DNA of 64,000 bases, taken from NCBI RefSeq assembly GCF_036965045.1, contig NZ_JBALOV010000011.1:1-64000 (forward strand). Reading direction: 5' to 3'. The stretch comes from Ferdinandcohnia sp036965045 (GTDB lineage: Bacteria > Bacillota > Bacilli > Bacillales > Bacillaceae_L). Positions 43,645 to 52,960 of this stretch are shown here, one piece after another. The notes under the pieces are model-generated. The model saw only the letters and a program-made list of their open reading frames with translations. It made no database searches and had not been told where the DNA came from. Made by a program: the position numbers and the translations under genes. The stretch's first letter is position 1. Every line of letters starts with the position of its first letter.

Positions 43645-44919
43645 ATGAATTTTAAAATGCAAGACAAACAAAATCAACTAATAGAAAGAATTACCGATAC
43701 ACATCTTATTGTTGGTGTTGATATCGCTCAACAACTACACGTCGCAAGGGCAGTTAACTTCCGTGGAATTGTAGTTGGAGATCCTCTTACATTTCAAAAT
43801 AATGAAGAGGGGTTTATTAAACTATTAAACTGGATTCAAGATTTAAAAAGATTAAAAAACTTAGATGCAGCAATAGTAGGTATGGAGCCTACAGGCCATT
43901 ACTGGCTTAACCTATCAAAATGGTTATTTAACCAGAACATTGAGGTAGTAACAGTCAATCCACACTTAGTAAAAAGGAATAAAGAGAATCGTGATAATAC
44001 CCAATCTAAGAGTGATAAAAAAGACGCTCTCGTTATCGCGGATATGGTCAAAAACGGCTATTATTCATTGATCCGCCCAACATCAGAGTCGTTTGAAAAA
44101 CTTAGAGTTTTAATGTCTAATCGAGATGTGATTGTAAAACGTCTCGTAATGTCTATTAATCAAATAAATCGATGGGTTGATGTTGTCTTTCCAGAACTGC
44201 GACAAGTGTTTAAAGATGTTTCGTGCAAAGGGGCCATCGCAACCCTCCGTTTGTTTCCGACACCAGATGAAATATCTTTAATGGAGCCACTAGATGTCAT
44301 GACGGGATGGAAATCATTAATGAAAAGACAACCAGGATTTAAAAAGGCTCAATTACTAATCAGTCTAGCTAAATCTTCTATTGGAATTGGAATGGCACTT
44401 GATGCTTATAAATTTCACTTAGATCAATTGTTAGAAGAATATGACCTATCAGTAAAACAGCTCGAAAGAGTTGAACAACAAGTAAAAGAAGTTCTCAACC
44501 AAATACCATTCGCGAAGAAACTACTTATGATAAAGGGTATAAGTGAAATCTCATTAGCAGGGATTTTAGGCGAAGCAGGTGATCTATCTGGATTTTCCCA
44601 TGGAAATTCTCTGTTACGTCATGCAGGATTACACCTAGCAGAGGCCAGTTCAGGTAAATGGAAGGGTCAGATTGTCATTTCGAAGCGTGGTAGGTCAAGA
44701 CTTAGACACTTCCTCTACTTAGCAACTATGAGCCTTGTGATGAACAACCCTGAGTTTAAAGCAATCCATTCCCATAATGTGGAGGTAAAGAAATTAAAGA
44801 AAATGAAATCAATCATGAAACTCATAGGTAAATTAGCAAGGATTTTTGTAGGAATAGCGCGACGAAACGAGTCTTATAATCCACATAAAGTACAAGCTAC
44901 AATCCCATTAGCAGCTTAG
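43645..44919 (+). CDS. IS110/IS1111-family DEDD transposase
   Basis: RNA-guided recombinase of 424 residues. The N-terminal RuvC-like DEDD domain shows HLIVGVDIAQQLHVARA (Asp), VGMEPTGHYW (Glu) and KSDKKDALVIADMV (two Asp). The C-terminal Tnp20 domain shows LLMIKGISEISLAGILGEAG and the catalytic Ser region SSGKWKGQIVISKRGRSRLR. No lesion seen, so it may be active. AAGGAGGAAG lies before ATG 43645. Confidence 0.93.
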   Translation: MNFKMQDKQNQLIERITDTHLIVGVDIAQQLHVARAVNFRGIVVGDPLTFQNNEEGFIKLLNWIQDLKRLKNLDAAIVGMEPTGHYWLNLSKWLFNQNIEVVTVNPHLVKRNKENRDNTQSKSDKKDALVIADMVKNGYYSLIRPTSESFEKLRVLMSNRDVIVKRLVMSINQINRWVDVVFPELRQVFKDVSCKGAIATLRLFPTPDEISLMEPLDVMTGWKSLMKRQPGFKKAQLLISLAKSSIGIGMALDAYKFHLDQLLEEYDLSVKQLERVEQQVKEVLNQIPFAKKLLMIKGISEISLAGILGEAGDLSGFSHGNSLLRHAGLHLAEASSGKWKGQIVISKRGRSRLRHFLYLATMSLVMNNPEFKAIHSHNVEVKKLKKMKSIMKLIGKLARIFVGIARRNESYNPHKVQATIPLAA

Positions 44920-44979
44920 GAAAAACAGATACTAAAGGGATTAAAAAATATTAATCTATATCTTTATCTTTAATATTGA

Positions 44980-45200
44980 ATGTTGTCTTATTCGTAGGAA
45001 TTCAAATATGTACTGAGTACCAGGTTTATTCAACAAAAGGGCAATGTGACCCATCAGGATAGCATAACTGGCCTCCACCCCTTGGATAGGCATGACGAAG
45101 GAATGAGAGGGCATTTGACCCGTTGAGACATGGGAGGGAAAGCCTCCAGGGGCGGCGTGGAGATGTGCATTATATGGAAAAATATGGAGTATTAACTAAC
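44980..45200 (+). ncRNA. Candidate bridge/seek RNA of the IS element
   Basis: The ~420-base non-coding right part of the element contains a clearly GC-richer, fold-prone block: GGGCAATGTGACCC facing GGGCATTTGACCC, and CCTCCACCCC facing GGGGCGGCGTGGAG. IS1111-group elements encode their guide RNA in this place. Short stretches match the insertion junctions: TCTTATTC (44986-44993) complements the right junction, AGGATAGCAT (45056-45065) repeats the left junction, and AGGAATG (45099-45105) complements the first bases of the element. Exact ends unknown. Confidence 0.5.
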
Positions 45201-45338
45201 TCCTTTATTTAACTATGCCTTCACGAAGCCAAAATGATCCGAACTCGTTTCTATTAGCCGTAAATCCTATTTAAGGGATATGAAATCCTGCGAATTAGTG
45301 AGCATTCGAGAGAGATTCGTATCAAACTGAGGGAGTAG

Positions 45339-45630
45339 AATAAGAGTTGTTCACTTAAAAAATGGAGGGATTTCTAAGGCAAGAAATAAGGGGAAACGAT
45401 ACAAAGATCATTTAATAAAAAAATTAATATATAATAATAAAATTTTAAATTCAAAAGAATTCATTGAATGCTTAGAGTGGGCAGATACGTCCAAGGAAGA
45501 TAATAGATATATAAAGTTATTAAGGACAAAAAATTATTTTCTAGTTTGGGTTGCCGAGCAAGTCATTGAGATGAAAAAGTATCTAAGCACCAAGAAAAGG
45601 GATAACAACAATCATTCGTCTCACGCTTAG
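45339..45630 (+). pseudogene. GT2 glycosyltransferase 3' fragment
   Basis: Continuation of the split GT2 gene: RIRVVHLKNGGISKARNKG then KRYKDHL and a C-terminal stretch ending NNNHSSHA. Between ARNKG and this tail about 150-200 residues of a normal GT2 (including the DSDDW motif) are missing, so an internal deletion occurred in addition to the insertion. Confidence 0.7.
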
Positions 45631-45714
45631 AGTATAGTATAGGCTGGTAGTTTTGTTCAATTATATTTAAGTTAATTGCAAATACCATTAATGCAGAAGT
45701 AAAAAATTGGGAGA

Positions 45715-46530
45715 ATGTATGAAATGCTCAAATATTTAAAAATGCTAATTAAAAAGATCTATAGACTAATAGGTATATTGGGTTTATATGTAGTTTATAT
45801 TTTTTCTAAATATAGTATCCCAGCCAACAGAAATAACTACAGAATTTTAAAGCTAAAAAACAAATACAATGGTAAGCGTTGCTTTATTATTGGGAATGGA
45901 CCGAGCTTGATGCCAGAAGATTTAGAAATGCTGAAAGGTGAAATTACTTTTGCTTCTAATAAAATATATAAAATTTTTAATAAGACGACTTGGAGACCTA
46001 CATTTTATATGGTAGTTGACACAATAGTATTAGAGGAAAATTTAAAAGAAATAAACTTAGTCGAAGCAAAAACAAAATTCACTTTAAGTTGTTATAAACA
46101 ATTGTTTAACGCAGATATTTATTTTAACAATAACCTAAATAAAGACAAACTCGGATCTTTTTCTAATAATATTATGGAATCTTTATATTCCTCAGGAACA
46201 GTTTCATATCATCTCCTACAAATCGCTCATTATATGGGCTTTTCAGAAGTATATTTATTAGGACATGATTATAATTTCAAGGGAGCTATCTCGAAAACAA
46301 AAGACTTATCATTCCTGGAAAAAGAGAATAATTCTCAATTATATTTTAGTAAAGATTATATTAGGGAGGGTGAAAAAAAAGCAGGTCAGGCTCCAGAAGA
46401 AATGTATAAAGGAATGGAAAAAGCAAAATTGATTTATGAATACTCAGGTAGAAAAATTTATAATGTAACCCGTTTGTCTTACTTGGATGTATTTGAAATG
46501 AAGAACTTTGATGAATTGTATGGGGGTTGA
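45715..46530 (+). CDS. GNGPS-motif (DUF115/CstI-like) putative glycosyltransferase, copy 2
   Basis: A 271-residue homologue of the protein at 38398: CFIIGNGPSLMPEDLEMLK near residue 57, TTWRPTFYMVVD, YHLLQIAHYMGFSEVYLLGHD and KIYNVTRLSYLDVF. It has an N-terminal hydrophobic, basic segment (IGILGLYVVYIFS) absent from copy 1. The GGKLEVF end motif is changed to SYLDVF. ATG 45715 or 45724 could be used; the latter has better spacing to GGGAG. It is followed directly by copy 3. Confidence 0.65.
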   Translation: MYEMLKYLKMLIKKIYRLIGILGLYVVYIFSKYSIPANRNNYRILKLKNKYNGKRCFIIGNGPSLMPEDLEMLKGEITFASNKIYKIFNKTTWRPTFYMVVDTIVLEENLKEINLVEAKTKFTLSCYKQLFNADIYFNNNLNKDKLGSFSNNIMESLYSSGTVSYHLLQIAHYMGFSEVYLLGHDYNFKGAISKTKDLSFLEKENNSQLYFSKDYIREGEKKAGQAPEEMYKGMEKAKLIYEYSGRKIYNVTRLSYLDVFEMKNFDELYGG

Positions 46531-46531
46531 A

Positions 46532-47416
46532 ATGAATATAATCAACAAAACGGTTAATAAAGTACTAAGTTTCTTTTTCTGGAAATATAGATTAGCTTTT
46601 AAACCATTTTATATAAATATGAGAATGAAGAGTTTGTCCAGAAAGGTAAAAGAACTTAAGGCTTTCCATAAAGGTGAAAGTTGTTTCATAATTGGGAACG
46701 GCCCTAGCTTAACAGTTGAAGATTTAAATAGAATAAAAAATCAGGTATCTTTCTCATGTAATAGAATTAATATTCTCTTAGATAAGACTGAATGGAAACC
46801 TTATTACTATACTTTTACTGATTCATTAATTGCTAGTGAATTTTTTGAAGAATTGTATGTCATGAGAAAGAAACAAATGTTTGTTGTTGTTTCTAACACG
46901 AGCTATAATTCCCTAAAAAAACATTTAGGTAAGAAGAATTGTATCTATCTAAGGTCTTATTATGGACGAGAAGACAATGGCTTTCCAAAATTCAGCACTG
47001 ATGTGTCAAAGAAATTATTTCAACATGGAACAGTTACGTATGCAAACATACAACTTGCAGCATATATGGGATTTGAAAATATTTATCTACTTGGTGTTGA
47101 TCATGATTTTGGAATGACAAAACTAAAAAATGGAGCAGTTGAAGTCAATAAACAACTATTGGGAAACGACCATTTTAGTAAAGAATATAATTCAGTGAAT
47201 TATGCTCCTGCCAAAAAATACGAAATGACAGAGGCCTATTTATCTGCAAAGAAGTATTGTGATAATGTGGGAGTAAAAATCTATAATGCTACTAGAGGTG
47301 GAAAGCTTGAAGTCTTTCAAAGGGTTAATTTTGATGAATTATTTGATAGTAATGGGAATTTTATTGGTTATTTAGAAGAGAAAGTGAAACCAACTGTTAA
47401 TTCACAGTTAAATTAG
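46532..47416 (+). CDS. GNGPS-motif (DUF115/CstI-like) putative glycosyltransferase, copy 3
   Basis: A 294-residue protein with an N-terminal hydrophobic region (VNKVLSFFFWKYRLAFKPFY), SCFIIGNGPSLTVEDLNRIK near residue 58, TEWKPYYYTFTDS, ANIQLAAYMGFENIYLLGVD and KIYNATRGGKLEVFQRV. Closest to copy 1 by the end motif. GGGGGTTG fixes ATG 46532; upstream in-frame starts lie inside copy 2. Likely the same role as the other copies. Confidence 0.65.
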   Translation: MNIINKTVNKVLSFFFWKYRLAFKPFYINMRMKSLSRKVKELKAFHKGESCFIIGNGPSLTVEDLNRIKNQVSFSCNRINILLDKTEWKPYYYTFTDSLIASEFFEELYVMRKKQMFVVVSNTSYNSLKKHLGKKNCIYLRSYYGREDNGFPKFSTDVSKKLFQHGTVTYANIQLAAYMGFENIYLLGVDHDFGMTKLKNGAVEVNKQLLGNDHFSKEYNSVNYAPAKKYEMTEAYLSAKKYCDNVGVKIYNATRGGKLEVFQRVNFDELFDSNGNFIGYLEEKVKPTVNSQLN

Positions 47417-47728
47417 CTAATAAATTATTCGAATAAATGGCCCTGTAATACCATACCTTATAGTCAAAGTTTATTGATTTAATTTCGGATTGGAATATAG
47501 TTTGTATTATAATTTTGTTCTATATGGAGAATAACGCATTTTGATGAAAAATATATAACTATCTTATTTTAAAGAGGATAAAAGTATAATCCTCTTTATT
47601 TTTCCTTGATTTATAGTTCTTTATAAAAAACATTTGGGATATAAAAGATGGATCTTGTCATTAATTAATTTGTTTGAACCAAAACCAATAGAGGATCCAA
47701 ATGGCTTAACTTTAAGGAGATTGTAAAG
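47417..47728 (+). promoter_or_regulatory. Regulatory gap upstream of decayed GT4 gene
   Basis: Contains a -10-like TATAAT (47508-47513), a SinR-like site GTTCTATATGGAGAAT (47517-47532), a terminator (AAAGAGGAT 47571-47579, ATCCTCTTT 47589-47597, then T residues) and a second SinR-like site GTTCTTTATAAAAAAC (47616-47631). The layout repeats that of 50226-50386 before the intact GT4 gene, so the regulatory region was duplicated with the gene. Confidence 0.6.
47571..47603 (+). terminator. Terminator/attenuator in GT4 pseudogene leader
   Basis: AAAGAGGAT and ATCCTCTTT with a 9-base loop, then ATTTTT. Confidence 0.75.
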
Positions 47729-48660
47729 ATGAAAATCTTAATATTAGCAAACTTCGGTATGGGCTTATATAACTTCAGAAAAGAACTATTGGAAGCACTA
47801 AAAAATTAAAAACATGAAGTTTATATTTCGCTACCGAATGATGAGTATGTACTGAAACTTAAAAGTTTAGGTTGTAAATTCGTTGAGACTCATCTAGATC
47901 GACGCGGAACCAATCCGATAAAAGACTTCAAGCTATTGCTCCATTACATAAAAATAATCAAACAAATTAAACCAGATGTTGTATTAACTTACACAATCAA
48001 GCCCAATGTTATGGTGGGATTGCCTGTAGGATTACAAAAACACCATATATCACAAACATAACAGGACTGGGAACATCCCTTGAAAATAAAGGAATCCTCC
48101 AAAATATAACACTGTTGCTGTATAAGGAAGGCCTTAAAAATGCTTCATGTTTATTCTTTCAGAATGAGACGAACCTGAAGTTCTTTGTAGATCATAAGAT
48201 TTCAAAGGGTAAGACTAGGTTAGTCCCGGGATCTGGTGTGAACATAAACTACCATACGTTTGAAGAATTTCCTGAGAAAGATGAGATAAACAGATTTGTT
48301 TTTATCGGGCGTATGATGAAATCAAAGGGGATTGATGAGCTTCTACAGGCAGCAAAAATTGTCAAACAAAAATACCCAAATGTACAATTTGATTTGGTAG
48401 GCGGTTGTGAGGAAGATTATCACCGACAATTAAGTGAGTTAAATCAATTAGGCGTGATTACTTATCATGGTCAGCAAAACGACGTTCGTTCATTTATAAA
48501 AGAATCACATGCAGCCATACTTCCGTCTTATCACGAAGGAACAGCTAATGTCTTGCTTGAATCTGCTTCAGCTGGCCGAGTAGTGATAGCTTCTAGAATT
48601 CCTGGATGGTAGAGAAACCTTTGATGAAGATGAAAGTGGACTCGGTTTTAATGTTTAAAA
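47729..48660 (+). pseudogene. Decayed duplicate of GT4 glycosyltransferase
   Basis: Nearly the same sequence as the intact gene at 50478, but broken three times: a TAA at codon 27 (47807-47809, where the intact copy has CAA), a 1-base deletion near 48007 (AATGTTATGG against AATATTTATGG), and a 1-base insertion near 48607 (GGATGGTAG against GGATGTAG). Similarity ends near 48657. The open frame at 48115-48612 is its remnant and is not expected to be functional. Confidence 0.9.
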
Positions 48661-48840
48661 TGAAGTTTTTTACCGTCTAATCTCTTGACAAACACGCAAA
48701 TGGTCTGAATTCGGATAACAACGGTAAGGAGATAATAGCCTAAACTCTTGAAACATATAATTGTTTAAATTAGTTTGAAAGGCCTTATGTCGTTTAATTG
48801 CAAGTAAAACAGCAGTAACTATATATAGGATGGTGGGTAG

Positions 48841-50070
48841 ATGGGTAAGCTTTATTCTAATTTTTCAAGGGCAAATAAATTATTAGACGGAAATATATCA
48901 ATATATTTAGACTTAGTCCGGGGAATATCAGCAATCTTAGTGGTAATGACACATTTGAGTTCTAGATTGTTTGTGGGATATGGTAATTTAGAAAATCACA
49001 ACATATTTGTTAAGTTTCTCTACTTACTTAATTTACTAGGTAGTCCTGCAGTAATAGTGTTTTTTGTACTTAGTGGTTTATTCATCTCTAGATCAATACT
49101 TAAAGCAGTATTTGAGAATAATTGGTCATGGCGGACATATCTAATAAATCGTTTTTCTAGACTGTTAATTGTTTTAATCCCTGCATTATTATTTACTCTA
49201 GTATTGGATAGTATAGCAACGAATTTCTTTGAATTCAAAGGATATGAATCTATTTTTCATAATTTTATAGAATTTATCGGTAATTTATTCTTTCTTCAGG
49301 GTATATTTGTCAAATATTACGGCTCAAATGCACCATTATGGAGTCTTAGTTATGAGTTTTGGTATTATATGTTATTTCCAATTTTAATATGCATATTTTT
49401 CAATAAAAGAGGGAAAATACATATTTTTCTGTACGTTTTGTTATCATTGGTGATAGTTTCAAACATTGGAATTGAAATGATCTCATATTTTTTTATATGG
49501 TTAATAGGACCTTTTGTCCTTTTCTTACCTAGAATTAATTTCTTAACAAATAAATTATTACCTATCGTTGCCCTCATCTTAGTATCTATAGCGGTGATAA
49601 TTCATCCTCTAGCAGTGACTGGAAGATTGTTATTTATAGACAGGGAATTAAAAGAGTTAATGGATTTACTAGGTGTAAATATTACAATAGGATTAACTTT
49701 TGGGTTCCTTACCTATACCCTATTACATAGTGTATCCGGCAAATTGAGGAATATTGAAATTGGTCATTTGGGGAAAGTAGCTAAATTAATTTCCAGTATT
49801 TCATTTAGCCTTTATATAATTCACTATCCTATAATAAATACAGTTTATTTTTTGTGTGCTCAATATGGCTTTTCAGGTTTACAACCCAATTTATTTTCTG
49901 TAATTGCAGAAATTGTTATAGTTATTATTATTTGTTTTATCGCGTATGTATTCTCCTATTTTACCGAGGCAAAAACCCATATAGTCCGGAAATTTCTTTT
50001 ATCAAGAACTAGTAAGTTTTTTGTGACTCGCCGTGATAATGAATTAAGTAAACAAACAAAAGTAATGTAA
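48841..50070 (+). CDS. OafA-like acyltransferase 3 family protein
   Basis: Polytopic membrane O-acyltransferase of 409 residues. ISIYLDLVRGISAILVVMTH carries the conserved catalytic His region; VIVFFVLSGLFISRS and APLWSLSYEFWYY are family hallmarks. Probably adds acetyl to the exopolysaccharide. GGTGGGTAG precedes ATG 48841. It lies between the two copies of the GT4 gene and may have arrived with the duplication. Confidence 0.85.
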   Translation: MGKLYSNFSRANKLLDGNISIYLDLVRGISAILVVMTHLSSRLFVGYGNLENHNIFVKFLYLLNLLGSPAVIVFFVLSGLFISRSILKAVFENNWSWRTYLINRFSRLLIVLIPALLFTLVLDSIATNFFEFKGYESIFHNFIEFIGNLFFLQGIFVKYYGSNAPLWSLSYEFWYYMLFPILICIFFNKRGKIHIFLYVLLSLVIVSNIGIEMISYFFIWLIGPFVLFLPRINFLTNKLLPIVALILVSIAVIIHPLAVTGRLLFIDRELKELMDLLGVNITIGLTFGFLTYTLLHSVSGKLRNIEIGHLGKVAKLISSISFSLYIIHYPIINTVYFLCAQYGFSGLQPNLFSVIAEIVIVIIICFIAYVFSYFTEAKTHIVRKFLLSRTSKFFVTRRDNELSKQTKVM

Positions 50071-50477
50071 ATATAAAGTATGGGTATTTTCATAAACGAA
50101 CTTAATAAATATGAATACGGAACAAAGTACGTAAAATAAATAAAATTATTGTCATTTATCGTTCTATATAAAGGAGTATTATCAAGGGTCTTGGATTATT
50201 GACCGTCGGTTCTTAATTGTATTTATTGACTTAATCCCTAAAAGATAATAAAATCATCTTAAAGCTACGTTCTTTATAAAGAATATTTTCTTTTGATAAA
50301 AAACATATTACACCCTTTTTTCATCAAGTGGAAAAATATAGAATCCTCTTGATTATTTTTAGGACTTCTTGTTCTTTGTAAAGAACAACAGGAGGCTCCT
50401 TAAGGCAATTCTAATTTATTTGGATCAAAACTAATACAAAGGCTGTTGATGGCTTGAGTTTAGGGAGAGTTGAAAAA
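50071..50477 (+). promoter_or_regulatory. Promoter and SinR-like operators of GT4-TviB-TviC unit
   Basis: No gene in these 407 bases. A likely promoter is TTGACT (50226-50231), 17 bases, TAAAAT (50249-50254). GTTCTTTATAAAGAAT (50269-50284) sits just after the expected start of transcription and GTTCTTTGTAAAGAAC (50371-50386) is a perfect-arm site further down. Weaker half-sites start at 50161 and 50204. Confidence 0.65.
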
Positions 50478-51602
50478 ATGAAAATCCTAATATTAGCAAA
50501 CTTCGGCATGGGTTTATATAACTTCAGAAAAGAGCTTTTAGAAATTTTAATCAACCAACAGAATGAAGTGTATATTTCGTTACCTTATGACGAATATGTA
50601 CCAAAGTTAATGGGTCTTGGTTGCAATTTTATTGAGACAAACTTAGAACGTCGTGTCACCAATCCAATAAAAGATCTAAAGCTGTTGCATCAGTACATTA
50701 AAATGATCAATCAAATTAAACCAGATGTCGTTTTAACTTACACAATCAAACCTAATATTTATGGTGGTATAGCCTGTAGAATTACAAAAACACCATATAT
50801 CACAAACATAACAGGGCTGGGAACATCCCTTGAAAATCAAGGAATCCTCCAAAAAATAACACTGATGCTTTATAAGGAAGGCTTGAAAAATGCTTCATGT
50901 TTATTCTTTCAGAATGAGACGAACCTAAAGTTCTTTACAGATCATCAGATTGCAAAGGGTAAGACTAGGTTAGTCCCGGGATCAGGCGTGAACTTAAACT
51001 ACCATACCTTTGAAGAATATCCCGAGAAAGATAAGAAAAATAGATTTGTTTTTATAGGTCGTATGATGAAATCAAAGGGGATTGATGAGCTTCTACAGGC
51101 AGCAAAAATTGTGAAGGAAAAATATCCAAACACCCAATTTGATTTGATTGGTGGGTGTGAGGAAGATTATCACCAACAATTAAGTGAGTTAAATCAATTA
51201 GGCATCATTACTTATCATGGACAGCAAAGCGACGTTCGTTCATTTATTAAGGAATCACATGCAACCATACTTCCGTCTTATCACGAAGGAACAGCTAATG
51301 TCTTGCTAGAATCTGCTTCAGCTGGCCGTGTAGTGATAGCTTCTAGAATTCCTGGATGTAGAGAAACCTTTGATGAAGATGAAAGTGGACTAGGTTTTAC
51401 TGTTAAAAATGTTGATAGTTTAGTAGAAGCAATCATTAAATTTATAAACCTCCCATATGAAAAAAAGGGAGCAATGGGGTTGGCTGGACGTATGAAGATG
51501 GAAAGAGAATATGATCGTAAAATTGTGATTAATGCCTATATAGATGAAATAAACAAGGTTGTAAGGAGGGATAATTATGAACCTATACGAAAGACTGGTT
51601 AA
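50478..51602 (+). CDS. EpsD-like family 4 glycosyltransferase
   Basis: GT-B glycosyltransferase of 374 residues. ILILANFGMGLYNFRKELLE and YTIKPNIYGGIACRITKTPY are typical of the N-acetylgalactosamine/fucosamine transferase-like branch (EpsD, CapM). The donor domain has FVFIGRMMKSKGIDELLQAA and ILPSYHEGTANVLLESASAG with E-x7-E. ATG 50478; the ATG at 50454 upstream lacks a ribosome site. Its decayed copy lies 2.7 kb upstream. Overlaps the TviB-like gene by 26 bases. Confidence 0.88.
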   Translation: MKILILANFGMGLYNFRKELLEILINQQNEVYISLPYDEYVPKLMGLGCNFIETNLERRVTNPIKDLKLLHQYIKMINQIKPDVVLTYTIKPNIYGGIACRITKTPYITNITGLGTSLENQGILQKITLMLYKEGLKNASCLFFQNETNLKFFTDHQIAKGKTRLVPGSGVNLNYHTFEEYPEKDKKNRFVFIGRMMKSKGIDELLQAAKIVKEKYPNTQFDLIGGCEEDYHQQLSELNQLGIITYHGQQSDVRSFIKESHATILPSYHEGTANVLLESASAGRVVIASRIPGCRETFDEDESGLGFTVKNVDSLVEAIIKFINLPYEKKGAMGLAGRMKMEREYDRKIVINAYIDEINKVVRRDNYEPIRKTG

Positions 51603-52959
51603 TAGGGAAGAAAAATTATCATTAATCGGACTTGGCTATGTTGGTTTGCCTATTGCTGTTTCTTTTTCCAAAAAAGTGGATGTGATTGGATTTGATGTTA
51701 GTCAAAAGAAGATTGACCTCTTTAAAAGTGGTATTGATCCTACAAAAGAAGTCGGGAATGAAGTACTTAAACAAACAACAGTTGAATTCACTTCGGATGA
51801 AAGAAAACTTCGAGAGGCCAAGTTTCATATTGTGGCTGTACCTACACCAGTAAAAGAAGACCGGACACCAGATTTAACACCTTTAGAATCTGCAAGTCGA
51901 ACGCTTGGTAGAAACTTAACAAAAGGTTCAATCGTTGTCTTTGAATCTACTGTTTTTCCAGGAGTGACCGAAGATATTTGTGTTCCAATTTTAGAAAAAG
52001 AATCAGGGCTAAAGTGTGGAGTAGATTTTAAAGTCGGATATTCACCAGAAAGAATAAACCCTGGAGATAAAGAACATAGATTAGAAACAATTATCAAAAT
52101 TGTTTCTGGTATGGATAAAGAAACACTAGAAGTTGTAGCGAAGGTATATGAAATAGTTGTAGATGTAGGGGTGTATAAAGCTGAGAACATTAAAGTCGCA
52201 GAAGCAGCGAAGGTAATTGAAAATGCTCAACGAGATATAAATATTGCTTTTATGAATGAACTTTCGATTATTTTCAACAAGATGGGAATTGATACAAAGG
52301 CTGTACTTGAGGCTGCAGGTACGAAATGGAATTTTCTTAGGTTTTCACCAGGTCTCGTAGGTGGTCATTGTATAGGGGTTGATCCATACTACCTTACATA
52401 CAAAGCGGAACAGATGGGCTACTATTCTCAAATTATTCTTTCCGGCAGAAAAATTAACGATGACATGGGTAAGTATGTGGCAGAAAGTATTGTAAAGAAA
52501 ATGATCAAGGCCAATAAACAAATAAATGGCTCAAAAGTAGCAATATTTGGAGTGACCTTTAAAGAAAATTGTCCAGATGTGCGAAATACGAAGGTAATCA
52601 ATGTCATTAAAGAATTAGAAGAGTACGGAGTGGAGGTAAAAGTGGTCGATCCGTTAGCGGAAAAAGATGATTTGTGGCATGAATATCGAATCAATCCATG
52701 CACGATTCAAGAAATTAAAGAGATGGATGCAGTGATTTTTGCGGTTCCACATGATGAGTTTAAATCAATTGGATTAGAAGACGTAAAAAAGATGTTTAGG
52801 TCAACTAGACAACTGTATGTTGAGTCAGAAGCGTATATTGAAATAGCTGCTACATCTGATTTTACATCAAATGAGGAAAGCAAAGTGTTGATAGATATTA
52901 AGGGAATTTTTAATCGAAAAGAAGCTGAAGATGCAGGCTTCTTATATTGGAGGTTATAA
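51577..52959 (+). CDS. TviB/WbpO-like UDP-HexNAc 6-dehydrogenase
   Basis: Oxidises UDP-GlcNAc or UDP-GalNAc at C6 to the uronic acid. LSLIGLGYVGLPIAVSFSKK is the NAD-binding fold at residue 15; VFESTVFPGVTED and the catalytic Cys in LVGGHCIGVDPYYLTYKA identify the nucleotide-sugar dehydrogenase family, TviB/VipA branch. 460 residues, slightly longer than the usual ~425. AAGGAGGG precedes ATG 51577. The next gene is the matching epimerase. Confidence 0.9.
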   Translation: MNLYERLVNREEKLSLIGLGYVGLPIAVSFSKKVDVIGFDVSQKKIDLFKSGIDPTKEVGNEVLKQTTVEFTSDERKLREAKFHIVAVPTPVKEDRTPDLTPLESASRTLGRNLTKGSIVVFESTVFPGVTEDICVPILEKESGLKCGVDFKVGYSPERINPGDKEHRLETIIKIVSGMDKETLEVVAKVYEIVVDVGVYKAENIKVAEAAKVIENAQRDINIAFMNELSIIFNKMGIDTKAVLEAAGTKWNFLRFSPGLVGGHCIGVDPYYLTYKAEQMGYYSQIILSGRKINDDMGKYVAESIVKKMIKANKQINGSKVAIFGVTFKENCPDVRNTKVINVIKELEEYGVEVKVVDPLAEKDDLWHEYRINPCTIQEIKEMDAVIFAVPHDEFKSIGLEDVKKMFRSTRQLYVESEAYIEIAATSDFTSNEESKVLIDIKGIFNRKEAEDAGFLYWRL

Positions 52960-52960
52960 A

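Larger units (their letters stand above)
43538..45338 (+). mobile_element. IS110-family element, IS1111-like
   Basis: About 1.8 kb, with a DEDD transposase and a long non-coding right end, as in the IS1111 group. Imperfect subterminal inverted repeats are present: AGCCCCTCAGT (43579-43589) and ACTGAGGGAGT (45326-45336), 9 of 11 matching. Joining the flanks around the shared TAG restores a continuous GT2 frame, which sets the ends to within about 2 bases and gives an AG (CT on the other strand) core. No terminal inverted repeats or longer target duplication, as expected for the family. Confidence 0.85.

Noticed and set aside
48115..48612. 165-codon glycosyltransferase ORF
   Set aside because: It is an internal piece of a frameshifted GT4 pseudogene, not a separate gene.
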